A stretch of 64,000 nucleotides of DNA. Source: Triplophysa rosa. Taxonomy: Eukaryota > Chordata > Actinopteri > Cypriniformes > Nemacheilidae. Of this stretch, positions 1 to 11,500 are shown one piece after another. The position numbers and the translations under genes were made by a program. The stretch lies in contig NC_079904.1 in the NCBI RefSeq assembly GCF_024868665.1, positions 23,209,691 to 23,273,690 on the forward strand, given 5' to 3'. The notes below the pieces were generated by a model. It made no database searches and was not told where the DNA came from. It saw only the letters and a list, made by a program, of their open reading frames with translations. The first letter of the stretch is position 1. Each line of letters opens with the position of its first letter.

Positions 1-70
1 TTTTTCTGAAAAATCCAGATTACACAATTTCAAGATAAATCTAAACTATTTTCTGTTTGGATTGTTTTAG

Positions 71-220
71 TTGGAGCAACTACAGTGCGAGCTGACTCGC
101 GCATTGAGAGAGCGAGACACTTACAAAGCTCGATACGAGAAGCTCATCAGTTCGAACCAATCTCAGCTTCCTCATCCCAACACCTCATCTTCTCCTCCCG
201 CTCCCCATTATTTTTTGTGA
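71..220 (+). CDS. Last coding exon of an unidentified coiled-coil protein (partial)
   Basis: The exon opens after a T-rich acceptor ending in ttttag, so its frame is set if it starts in phase 0, and it encodes 49 residues before TGA at 218-220. The first 30 residues are strongly charged and heptad-like (LEQLQCELTRALRERD...), typical of the end of a coiled coil. They are followed by a Ser/Pro-rich tail ending HYFL. In human, FILIP1 lies next to SENP6 but in the opposite orientation, so this is probably not FILIP1. I do not recognise the family. All upstream exons lie outside the window. That this is a real terminal exon is likely (acceptor, composition, stop); its identity is unknown. Confidence 0.7.
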   Translation: MEQLQCELTRALRERDTYKARYEKLISSNQSQLPHPNTSSSPPAPHYFL

Positions 221-700
221 CAAAATGAACAATGAACTGAAAGGAATGGAAGACAGAGAGGGTTCAAGTGATGAACGTCATAAACACTTGGACTGAACGC
301 AATAAGCTATTTAACCAAAGCGGGTTGATTCTGAGGTGGACGGCTGAACTGTGACTTTGACCAACGTGAGCTTCTGTAGCATAAATGTGGTCGCATTAGT
401 ATCTGTAGCGGTTCAAAAGTAAAGTGTGGCTCTAGCATGTTTCGTTTCATATGCTTCGATAAAGATAAAATAAAACGTACAATAAAAAAACATTGACGGA
501 ATCTCCACTTTCTGTGTGTGAACTTTAGAGACCTACAGTACAAATGTTAACAAATCCTTTGGGGTTCATAACGCATTGAATTTACAGATTGATTTATTGT
601 GTTTATTATGACATTCATTAAATATGTGTAAGGGCTTTACATTTCTAAATCTATTCAATTCATTAAATAAATGAATTGATGGTTTCATTCTGTACTGTGT
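221..700 (+). other. Probable 3' UTR of the preceding gene
   Basis: AT-rich sequence without coding potential follows the stop at 220. A canonical AATAAA lies at 666-671 and another in the AT-rich stretch near 1215, either of which could end the transcript. The boundary is an inference. Confidence 0.4.
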
Positions 701-707
701 GATAGTT

Positions 708-1138
708 TCTGTCATGATTTATTCTCGTCGCGTGTTTGTAAACCTGTATGGGGCTTTTTCTTCAGTGGAACACATAAGAAGATATTTTGAGAAATGTCCC
801 AGTGGTTTTGTGTGGAAGTCAATGGGGTTCAGTGTTGTTAGGCGTTCTTCAAGATATACATATTTGGCTGTGTTTTGCAGAAGAAAGTCATACACACTCT
901 TAAAAAGAAGGTGCTTCAAACCTTTAACTTTCTGTTTCAAAAAAGGTTCTTTGAGGCGAAAAAGGGTTTTTCAGATTATAAAAACGTAAGAAAGAGATGG
1001 TCCTTTGACTGAATGGTTCTTCTCTTGCATCGCTGTTAAGAACCTTTTAAGCACCTTTATTTCTAAGAGTGCAGGTTTGGAATGACATGAGGGTGTATAG
1101 ATGATCAAATAATTTTCATTTTCGGGTGAACTATTCCT
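708..1138. repeat. Decayed palindromic TTAA MITE
   Basis: The right end reads as the reverse complement of the common fish motif AGTTCACCCaaAAATG and is followed by TTAA at 1139-1142. The interior carries the AAGATATTTTGA core and matching inverted arms around AAACCTGTATGG and GGTTTGGAATGACA. Several copies of this family occur in the window. Confidence 0.65.
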
Positions 1139-1386
1139 TTAAAGTTATTCAATGTATCGTTGACAGTGAACATAACATGACTTTACTCTTCTGAGTCCCA
1201 AACGGATTCTTTTGTAAATAAATCTGTCATTAAAACAGTCTTTCTCTGACAACGTTTCTCTGATAAATGAGAGTCATGTCATGGCATTGTGTGACTGTGA
1301 GTGAACGTTCCAACAAATCCACTTTTGATCAGTTCAAAGATTTGTACGTCTCTAAAGTTGTGCACGTGTAAGATGCTTTAGAGCTA

Positions 1387-1639
1387 TCCCAGATAGCACA
1401 GAAACGTCTGTAAGATGTCTGCTAAACCTCTGGAGATCTTGAAAACATCTGCTGTGTAAAAACATCTGATAAACTGATACTCGAAAAGGCCGTTTTACAT
1501 CCATTCTAAATCATAAACCTCTTACTCTGTCCCAGAGACGTATTGCAAATGAGCAAACAATCCAAAAATACGTCTTGCAGATGTAAAGCAGACGTCAAAC
1601 AGACGTCTCCCGGATGTACTGTATGTGTGCTATCAGGGA
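1387..1639. repeat. MITE with TCCCAGATAGCACA terminal inverted repeats
   Basis: The left end TCCCAGATAGCACA and the right end TGTGCTATCAGGGA are inverted repeats with one mismatch over 14 bp. The interior repeats the AGACGTC/GACGTCT theme. No clean target duplication is visible. Confidence 0.6.
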
Positions 1640-1810
1640 CCAAACCATACGTGTACGTCCGATTGAGCTCACTCTGGTAGCACTAAAGACTAAGAGGCCT
1701 GACTACTGAAGAGTTTCACAGCATATGTTTTACATCCACCAAAATCACAGTAAGAGATGGAAATCTACGACCAACATAATACAAAACTGCTGACATTCAC
1801 TTTTCAAAAA

Positions 1811-1996
1811 TATTGGGTTATTTTCCACCCGTGCAGCATTTGGTCAAAAAGGGAAGATCCCAACTGTTGGGTTGTAAATGAACCTATACTGGATTGTTTC
1901 GACCCAAAACGCTGTTTTGTTTTAACCTATTGTTAATTTAACCCAACGGCTGAGTTTGTCCCTTTTTGACCCAACACTGGGTTGAAAATAACCCAG
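1811..1996. repeat. Imperfect palindrome rich in GGGTT/AACCC
   Basis: ATTGGGTTATTTT on the left pairs with AAAATAACCCAG on the right, and similar arms lie inside (GACCCAA/TTGGGTC type). This is a short MITE-like dispersed repeat without coding capacity. Confidence 0.5.
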
Positions 1997-2239
1997 AATT
2001 TTGAGCATTCTGAGCGTAAAAGCAAGTAAAGAATGTAGTATTTCATTTGTGTGATTTGTGGAACGAGACATTCAGAGCCGTAGTGCTCCACACAAAGTGA
2101 AAAAACAACAAAACGCAAAACGTCCGTGTGCAGTGATGCGATCATTACACAACTTTGGAAGTTATCCTTTAGTTAAGTTAAGCTGTAGTTAAACTTGTTG
2201 TTTAGAGAAAAAACAATGACATCACCTCACAATTCACAG

Positions 2240-2337
2240 AGCCGGTCGCTGAGGTTGACCTCAAGAAGATGCTTATTTACGACAACCAACGGGAGATTTA
2301 CTTTGCAAAACCAAATTCATCTGGCTACTTCCATTAG
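2240..2337 (+). CDS. Candidate terminal exon, unidentified protein (partial)
   Basis: After a cacag acceptor at 2235-2239 an open frame of 31 codons runs from CCG at 2242 to TAG at 2335-2337. Its composition looks like real protein (VDLKKMLIYDNQREIYFAKP, then NSSGYFH). An AATAAA lies 46 bp after the stop at 2383-2388, as expected for a short 3' UTR. No upstream exon of the same frame could be joined, and joining it to the exon at 71-220 through an internal donor gives a stop. It may be an alternative last exon of that gene, the last exon of a gene nested downstream of it, or a chance open frame. I cannot name the family. Confidence 0.4.
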
Positions 2338-2410
2338 TTAGAGAATTCATTGTTTGTAATGTGTTTTCATTTGATGGTGTGTAATAAAATCATTCAGAGT
2401 TTTGTAGCAG

Positions 2411-3970
2411 GATAAATATGAAATGGTTTCCAGGGGTTTTCGATTAAATAACTGTATCGAAATGATTGTGAAAAGCGTTGTGCACTGACTCGTTGGCTGT
2501 GTTCCAGAGGAACATGCTCCGAGGTTTCTCTTTCAGTTAAGCAGATTCAGATGGTTCTCCCAAAATTGCTTAGGAGGAATAAAAACAGGGAAAAAACGAC
2601 AACCTTTAACCACCACAACATCCCATGCAGCAGCCGCAGGATGTTTCATCCCATCACTGTCATTTCAAACATGATGTGTTCCTGTGTCTCTGTGATTGTT
2701 TCTATGCCTCTTTCTCTCTCTTTTTGTGTGTCTGACCCTGGATGAAAGTTGTTTAGGATGACCTCACATTTGTTTCTCCTCCCTCTCTCTTTCTGTCTCA
2801 CTCGCCGGAACACAAAGGCAAGGGGATTATGGGTATAATAGAACGAGGGCCGCTCACTGCTGGGGTCTCATGGTCAGTGAGAGGGCAACTATTGTAAACT
2901 GGACCAACACACACTCACCCCACTGCTATGCCACACACACACGCAAAACAGGCAAACATTCATAGAAATTACATTTTAAAAAATGACATGACAAACAGAA
3001 CGCATGACCATAAAAGATCTATAAGTGAGACAAAATTTTAAATATTTTAGCTTTTGTTACAGAAATACATTTTGAACAAAATAAGACCCCACCGTACGGT
3101 AAAAACACAACACACATACAGATTATTACACATATCACATATTACACATTATCACTCATATTTGTGAGGATGTTTTTATATACAGTATAAAAAGAAGTCA
3201 TTAAACCTCTACATACATGCACATTATTTTCTTGATTTACAGTTTGTCTGCATCCTATGACAAGTGAGATTCTCCCCAAAGACTGAGTTCTGAGGACACA
3301 TTATTATTATTATTATATACACACATACAAATGTGTAGCTTTACTGAATTTAAGTATGGTGTAGGTTGTTCATATAAGCTCAGAGAGTTCAGGAACATTA
3401 CATGAGTGTTTGATGAGGACCATCTCTGCTGCCCCCTGCTGAGAAACATCACACCTCACACCCTGACCCAGACCTCAAAGTGCTGGAAAAAACAGATATG
3501 TTTAATCTTCCTTTCTTTAACAAATAAATGTGTTCCTGTTTGTAATTATATCGATAATATGTTGAGCATGCAGATCTCTTTATCCTGCATAATGTAACAC
3601 ACTTTTTAGGATTTTTCGTACACAAAATAACAAATAATAAAAATAAACTCTAAAAACACACTTCTCGTCTAATAAAATGTGTTTCTTACATGAAATGTTT
3701 TACACTTATTTCAATATAAGAGAGTCACTCATTTATCACATTATCAGCAAATTTTCCTTTTTGTCCTTTACACAGGAACTGGTGTTGTGACCATTTTTGC
3801 TTTAATGTATTGAACACTTTGTTTCATGTGTCTCAAACATATTCCCAATTTTATCTTTTATCATTTACAGTTAAAATGTAAAGTAAAGTACGTAAGTACA
3901 ACGTTTAGTGTACATTTTGTAAATCCTTTGAACAATTTATTTTGCAAAACAAATGTACTTTTTATGCCAT
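2411..3970. other. Intergenic, no gene seen
   Basis: AT-rich sequence with pyrimidine tracts around 2700-2800, short CA runs near 2930 and an ATT run at 3301-3315. Short open frames here have no recognisable motifs and no supporting splice or poly(A) context. Confidence 0.6.
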
Positions 3971-3974
3971 CCCA

Positions 3975-4043
3975 CGTGACCAAAACAAATGAAAATTCTC
4001 TCATCATTTATTCACCCTCATGCCATCCCAGCTGATGTCTTTA
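3975..4043. repeat. Fragment of the TTAA palindromic MITE family
   Basis: GAAAATTCTCTCATCATTTA followed by TTCACCCTCATGCCATCCCA matches the arm of the fuller copy at 4109-4405. Only one arm remains. Confidence 0.55.
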
Positions 4044-4108
4044 TTTAGTTAAACAAACAAAGACACTTATAAATATGCAAATACAAAATTGAGTCTCTCT
4101 GTAGTTAA

Positions 4109-4405
4109 AGTGATAGTTCACCCAAAAATAGAAATTCTGTCATCATTTACTCACCCTCTTGTCATTTCAAACCTGCATGACTTTCTTACTTCCGCAGAAC
4201 ACAGAAGAAGATATTTTGAAGAATGTTGTTAACTGGCCCCCATTCACTTGCATTGGTTTTGTGTCCATACAATAGAAGTGAATGGGTGCCAGCGCTGTTC
4301 GGTTACCAACTTTCTTCAAAATATCTTCTTTTGTGTAGTGCGTTGGAAATAAAGTCATACGGGTTTGAAATGACAAGAGGGTGAGTAAATGATGACAGAA
4401 TTCAC
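4109..4405. mobile_element. TTAA-flanked palindromic MITE (near-complete copy)
   Basis: TTAA stands on both sides (4105-4108 and 4406-4409). The arms are long inverted repeats: TTCTGTCATCATTTACTCAC, then CCTCTTGTCATTTCAAACC on the left, mirrored on the right as GTGAGTAAATGATGACAGAA. The inner arms carry AGAAGATATTTTGAAGAA and its complement TTCTTCAAAATATCTTCT. A 4-bp TTAA duplication is the signature of piggyBac and Kolobok elements; which superfamily applies is an inference. No open reading frame of interest. Confidence 0.8.
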
Positions 4406-4828
4406 TTAAAAGGGGAAAGAGACTGAATGCTGAAGAAGATGCTGAAGTGCCATAAAGCACATACTATACTGTCTTCTAAAGCGAAACAATGGATTTGTGT
4501 ACGAAAACATATGTCAAATTTTTCATATTCAAACATACGGTCACATATCAGGATTATAATTATTTCATGATTTATTTATTTTAATAAACTGGTGTTTTGA
4601 CCAGTTCCAGTATGTGCTTGTATGTGCATTTTCAGCTGTCATATGTGTTCTAATGGTCTTAGCAGAGAGAGGTGTGTTTCTATGTAAAGTGCATTTACAT
4701 TTATTTGTTTAGTGACAAATGAGGGCGCATCTAACATGGTTTCACCAGAGAGGAACAAGGAAAGTGAATAATATGGAAATGGTCTTTGTGTCTTGTTGTG
4801 ACAGAGCCGTTTTCAGAACAGCACTTGC

Positions 4829-4935
4829 TCACCATCCACAGAAGAAAATGGACATACACATTACCATGACATTCCAAACCTGCATGACCAGATATTTTGA
4901 AGAATGTTGGCCCCTTCCATTGCATGAACATTTTT
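4829..4935. repeat. Fragment of the same TTAA MITE family
   Basis: CTCACCATCCACAGAAG, CATTCCAAACCTGCATGACC and GATATTTTGAAGAATGTTGG are arm segments of the 4109-4405 element, rearranged and truncated. Confidence 0.55.
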
Positions 4936-5082
4936 GTTAATTACCGTTTGTATAACCACAGTTTACCACAAATACATTGGTAGCAAAACGTGAATCATTT
5001 GTGATTACTACGGTTTCAATACGAATAAACGCAAAAAGGTTCGTATATTTAATCTTTGTAAGAGTTTGCAGAGAAGTCTCGG

Positions 5083-5101
5083 CGGAAGTGACGCAGGAAG
5101 T
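5083..5101 (+). promoter_or_regulatory. Paired ETS sites in the senp6 promoter region
   Basis: Two GGAAGTG cores (CGGAAGTGACG and CAGGAAGTG) lie 12 bp apart about 370 bp upstream of the senp6 start codon. CGGAAGTGACG is the composite ETS/CRE half-site common in TATA-less housekeeping promoters. No TATA box stands out. Promoter function is inferred from position and motif only. Confidence 0.4.
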
Positions 5102-5463
5102 GCCTCAACAGCGCCTCGTACTGCAGAATAACAACTCAAAACACGTTCAGAGTTTTATTTAAAATATCCTAAAATCTCATGTTTTACTTAATGCATTTTA
5201 TTATGACACACTGACGGAAAAATCACGTTTATAAATAAAGTCACATATACATCGCGTGTACCTTCGCATATATTGAGTTTATGACTGATTTCAGCGGGAT
5301 TTCTGTTCGTCTGGACTGAAGAACACAAAGCGCCTCATTTGACATTTCATTTCATTCAGATTGAAATACACAAACATGTAGTCGAATGTGAAGGACGTGA
5401 CATATGAACGTGTTTAATGCACATGTGAAGTCGCGTGAGATAAGTTTAAACTCGTCTGAGGTG

Positions 5464-5484
5464 ATGGATGATAATGGATCATAA
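5464..5484 (+). promoter_or_regulatory. Short uORF overlapping the senp6 start codon
   Basis: An ATG at 5464 with G at -3 and G at +4 opens a six-codon frame that stops at TAA 5482-5484, overlapping both candidate senp6 start codons (5468 with a weak context, 5474 with A at -3 and G at +4). If it lies in the mRNA it would lower initiation at the main start by leaky scanning or reinitiation. Whether the transcript includes it is not proven, though no acceptor lies between. Confidence 0.45.
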
Positions 5485-5504
5485 CAAGAGTCTGTTTATT
5501 AAAG
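5468..5504 (+). CDS. senp6: senp6 coding exon 1
   Basis: Encodes [12 protein letters not shown] and leaves one base for the next exon; donor AAAG/gtaagg. An in-frame TGA six bases upstream (5462-5464) rules out a longer start. Confidence 0.85.
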
Positions 5505-8500
5505 GTAAGGCGCTTTCACGTGTCTCTGTTGTGTTTTTATGGTCTTTTAATGTGTGTGTAGGTGTTCAAATATAGCGTGTCTTGTAGAAGTCTCGTGCTA
5601 TTAACTCGTGCTAACCATGCAGCTCCAAACATAACGTTACACACAGATAACGTAACATTCACATCTGAGGTAACAGTTAAGTAGACAAGACGTATGAATA
5701 AAATAAAGTAATTGTACGTGTTTGTATATGTGTGCATTTAAAAGTTTTGCTCTTGTTCGTGCATTAGTTTCAACACCAGAGCTCGGATATGATAACAGAC
5801 TCAGGCCTTCATGCTAATAACGTTACATGCTATATGACGACACAAACACATGTTAAAAATAAGAATGAAACAAAATTGTTATACATTTACACACCAGCAG
5901 TGTTTATTATTCGTTCTGTATTGCAGTAATCATGCTTTTTTTTACATTTGCATTGCTCACAGTTGTCTTTTATTCAACATTGTAGTTGAATTGCTTCTAG
6001 CCGTAACGGTAGCTGTAACGTAGCTCGGGCCCTTTAATCTCGTTCTCGAATATAACACGAAATATAGACAGTATTGTTTTCTTTGTATTCATTAATATAC
6101 GAGCCGTTTTGTTGAACAATGTATGCAGATGGTGTTATTATAAGGAGTTATGAGTGTAATGTGTAGGGGCTGGTCTAGATCACTGTTATGATGTTAGTCA
6201 GATTTACTCATAACTGATATATGAAACACTAGATATAAACGTTATTTTAAAGCAATAAGCCCCAAGAAGCAGTGGGTTACTGGGGTATTTTATAATGGCT
6301 TAGAACTCTGCTCAGCCAATCAGAATCAAGGACCAGAACTGACCGTTTTATAATATGTATTAATCTTACGTTTTATCTTATAGTAATTATGTATATTTGC
6401 ATATAAATAACGGTCTTTGAATAAATAATGGACTGTCTTTCAGGAAGTGTAATGTCAATTGCATTTGCTTTATATCAAAGTTGTGATGATAGTTTGAGGG
6501 TTTGATAATGGTCATGTAGTTTTATTTCTGTATTTCTCTATGAGCCTGTCCTGTTGTTCAGAGTAAATACAAATGTTGAAACCGGTTCAATGTTAGTCTT
6601 AGATTTCACCAACACAACATTGTGCAAACTGGACCTTATTGCTGATATGATGTTATGCCTGCCGAAAGCTACACTTTTGCCAAATATCCTAGTTCGGATA
6701 GAAATAATTATTATGGTTTTATGCAAATTGAAGAGTGTATTGAGAACATGACCATTGGGTTGAGGACTCCGTTAGAAGCTTGTGGAGTTTATATAGGACT
6801 CATGTCATAGTACATTCATTACAATTCATTTCCGTGAGATGCGCTTAAGGCGGTACTTCACCCTTGAATCAAAATTTCCCCTTGTTTTACTCACCCTCAA
6901 GACATCCTAACTGAATATGGTTTTCTTCCTGAAGAATAATGCAGTCGGAGTTATAATGCCACGTATCATTTTGCTTCCAAGCGGTAGAATGGGAGTGAAT
7001 GGGTGTTGACTTTTTGAAGCTCCAAAAAGTGAATCCATCGATCAAAGAACTGCTCGACACGGCTCCGTGGTCTTAACAAAGGTCTTCTGAAGTAGGGCTG
7101 CACGATAATTTATCGCGATCGCATTATTCTTCAAGAAGATAACCATATTCAGTTAGGATGCCTTGAGGGTGAGTATAATATGGGGAAATTTTGATTCAAG
7201 GGTGAAGTACCACTTTAATGTTATTCGGTTTATTCTAGAAATAACCTGCATATTTGCTTACTTTGTATTTTTAAGCTGCTTATATTCATATCTTCACATT
7301 TGCTGTACTTACACACAGCCTGTGGGGTTTAATATAACTTTTAACTATCCAATTCTTTAATATCATACATTCTTTTGTAACGTATTCAACAATATATCCA
7401 CACTGAAAAATTTGTATCATTCATACATCCTTTACAGTGACGGTGGAAAGAGCAAGTGACAGATCACTCATTAAGCACCTGTGACGTGTTGATCAGATTG
7501 ACAATTTCAATAAACAATAAATTATCTTTACAATAAATGATCTTTTTAAGTTGGGGAGAGATGCTGTTTGCGTACTAATTACATTGTGATTTGTCATGAC
7601 ATGGGCACTGTATTGGATGTGTTCTGATGTGTTCTTTGTTTGCTAGCCCTGGATAGATGTGAGGACAGGAGAGATGGAGGATATAAGCTGACGTGGAGAT
7701 GTTCTCTCTCAGATGATAGTGAAGACGACAGCAGAAATGAGTAAGATCATTTCGCGCTTTCTGCACACTAACAGATAACATGCTTCCTGGCATAATCTGT
7801 TATTTGATGATGCACTTTTATAGACTTAATCATGTTTGTAGACTTCAGTGTCTCTTTTACATCATTACAGATGTGATGATGTCAAAAGTGTCAAGAAGAA
7901 AATTAAAAGCATAATAAAATATCAGCTAAAGGTTGTTGGACATTGAGCGAGTTATCAGACAACGATTCACTGTGAGAGGTAGGGCTGTGCAAAAATATCG
8001 ACACGTAACTATCGCAATATTTTTTTTCCGATAGTGATACCTCTACTATCGATAATTTTTTAAAATCATGTCATATACGTACGGCCAAAAGTAAGTGGAT
8101 GCGAGCATGGCGAAAAATATAAGAACATTTAGAGCTCTCAGAGCTGATGTGGGGGTGTGCTTTGGTTTTCAAAATATGGAGTAATGAGTTATATAAAATA
8201 ATGCTGTTTGTAGGCTTCGCGAGTCATGACACAAGTCACTGGCTACTGCAGTGCATTAGACAAAAAGTTTATTAAGAAAAGTAACTATGACATTTATTGA
8301 GACTATATATGTGACACCAGCTCATTTACAGCATGGATGAACCAGGGGTTTTATACTGCCCATGTTCAGTGTTTTAACTGTAATGCACCACAACAGCCAA
8401 GTGACTGTGAAGTGAGCCGCCTTATTCCCCTGTGCTACCCACTTGAGGGGCACGACCCACAGTTTGAGCACCCAAACCTCTGATCTAAAGGTCCATGCAT

Positions 8501-11500
8501 CACACATCATGGCCACTCTGCAGAGGTAAGGGATGTTTTTACACTTATCCTTACAGAAAACCCCCGGTGGTGCACAGCATGTTGTATTTCTAGCTCTACT
8601 TTTGACATTTTCTAATTAAAGTATTGCAATATATCGCAAATGTGTATCGTATCGAAATACATAGCAATGTATTGTATCGTGACCCATCTATCGTGATATG
8701 TATCGTATCGGGAGGCACTTGCCAATACACAGCCCTAGTGAGAGGTGTGTTCAATTTTAAAAGATTGTGTAACCTTTATATTTGCTATCTGTGCCGTCTC
8801 TGTCTTCTTTTAGCGTGAGTATTATAACAGGAAAACTGGTTTCCAGTAGAGATGAACCGACACTAGGGCTGCAGCTATCGATTATTTTAGTCATCGAGTA
8901 TTCTACTGATTTTCCATCGATTAATCGGGTATTCGGATAATAAGTACTTTTTCTTTATTAAAGAGCAACTCTAAATATACAAGAGAAAATAAGACAGGTC
9001 TCTTAAAATGAACAACTAATTTGTTTCCTTTACAGAAAAATGAACATATTTATTGCTGAAATTGCATAAATTAATATCTGTGAAAACTAAACCCGTTTAG
9101 TACATTCCATTGCCATATTACATTCAAAATGCAATATAGGCCTAATACAAATGTATAAATAAGAAACATTAATAAAAATAGAAAGAATAATTTCAAAGGT
9201 AAACAACTAACTTCAGCTTATGCATGACGCATTTAGTTTATCTAAATTAGTTTTAGTTTCTTTTTTTACTATTAAATAGTAATATATTTGTCCACATAAA
9301 AATACAGAGTTAACCAGACTTTTATTTTGGCAGGTCGTCGGAAGATGCTTATTTTTTAGTGTGTTAGCTTCACTCAGTAAAATGTTCTGAAATAAACTCT
9401 CAGAGCAACTCTGAAAATGAAGTTCATGTCCTCATAAAGTGCAGTTCATTCACTCAGACACGCAGAACAGACAGATGACGTGTGTAAATAACATGATTCG
9501 GCATCCACTAACGTTAGTCCGAATCTAGTTTGATGGACTCAATGCAGCCGGAAAACAAGTTTCACTCGCAAAATAGACTAAAACTAAGTAAAATAGCAGC
9601 TCACCATTTCAATAATCTCTCAGTTATTTATCAACATGAGAAACACGTGTGAACAGACTCAAATGCGTGTGTCTCGCGGTGAATGCGTGAGACTTGAGAG
9701 CCCTGTAACATGAACAGTTTAGCGGGCTGTGCGTCAGTAATAATGGTCCGTGGGGAAACGCAGTGCTCCGTGTGTACTGTAGTTAAATGGATTAAACGAG
9801 GCTTCGAGGCAATAGAATTTGCCGCGATGATTTTTTGTATTCGAATTACTCGAGTTACTCAAGGAATCGTTTCAGCCCTAACTGACACATTGACAGATTG
9901 ACAGATTTGTATATAAATCATGTCAAAAGTTGAGATCGATGTTTGGGAAGCCAACTTTCAGTGTCAACTTTGTTGTGTCAATAATATCGTCAGTCTTGGT
10001 ATTTAAAATGATTGATTGCGGTACTATAAAAGAAAATTTTAATACTTTATCTTGAAATCTATAATTTAGGGATAAAATCTATAATTCACGTCACAAGTTA
10101 TGACCAAACAATTTTACTTTATTATCATTATGTGCACAATATATCAAATTTGTGTCCCGTGTAATGCAGCAGGACGATTGTGATCTTATAATTCTTCAAA
10201 TCTCATTTGTTCTTCTGGTTTAATTAAATTTGTATATTGTCAGGAGGATTATTGTGTCGAATGGATTACTTTGATACATTTCTCTAATTCTTACAGAATT
10301 CTTAATAGCTTATTAATGAAGTCTTAATAAATCTTAAATTGGAGAGCAGCTCTTGTTTGTCTTGTGGTTCTTTTGTGTTTTATAAACCGTTTCATCGGAC
10401 TCGAGTGCGCCCAGTTAACTTCTGGTTTGTGTTTGGCTAGTGTCTAATAATAACTATTTTATTTTATTTATGTTAATACTAATTTGTATTATTATGTTAC
10501 TGTATAATAATTGTATTAAATAAACAATTTGTTGAGTGGGTCCTGTAGTTCGGTTGCATATTAAGAAACCGTATGGTACGTTGACATCAAGCGGTTGAGC
10601 TCGGTATCGCAGTCTAAATTCAAAATATTAGAGACTCAGATTTGGCCAAGTAACGTTCTTCGGTTTCTTTTGATTGTTATCAGAAATAATCTACAGACAC
10701 TCCATTGTTTTTGAATGTGTACCGGAAGTTAAGTTGCGGCCACAAAAGTGCCCATGCGCAGTAATGTTTGTTTATGTTGTTAAGATGAAACCGTCTATAT
10801 GTGAAAAGATTTTGCGCTGAATCCAAAGGCCAGCAGTTCAGGTTTTGACCTCCCCTGCTAACATATTCACTAGCCATCTTCACAACCGAAATATGCTTTT
10901 TAGCAATGTATTTTATTTGTCAAAAAACTGGAATAATAGCTAGAATATACAACTAAAATGTGTGCATAGTCATAAAAGATGTGAAACATTGCTGGTTGTT
11001 TTGTCATTGTCACCCATTTTTACTGTTGCTTATATACAAATCACTTCATCTATGTTAGCCAGCTAGATGTTACCTTTGTGACAATTCAATGTCTGCTTTG
11101 GACCAAGTGTGAACACATCTCAATCTCTCTCTCGTGTTGTTCTCTAGCGCCGCCCTTGTGACCATGGAGCCAGCAGGTGGCCAGCAGGATCTTTCACCTG
11201 AGGGAATGAAGGTATCTTTCTGCCTCACTGTTAAAGGAGTAGTTCACTACTGCCATACAAGCTGTTGGGGGGTTCATTTCTTCTGTCGAAAACAAATTGA
11301 GGCTTTTAAGAAGAGGCTTCCAGGGTTCTTATACAGGTACATATAAAGCACTTGAACGAAAAAATTGTATACTTTTAATCATAAATATATGGCCTGCTCT
11401 GCCTCAGAGTGCCTTCAGAATGCCGGTCCATGACTTCCGTACTAAGCAATCACATTGGAAAGGTGACGCGTGATGTAGATTTCAAAAGATTTAAACATCC

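Noticed and set aside
1..220. Assigning the first exon to FILIP1 by synteny
   Set aside because: Human FILIP1 is in the opposite orientation relative to SENP6, and the C-terminal residues do not match anything I can recall for FILIP1.
8322..8516. 64-codon minus-strand frame also present at 49,688-49,882
   Set aside because: It is shared only because both lie in copies of the same hAT MITE; no domain and no codon-level signature of selection can be claimed.
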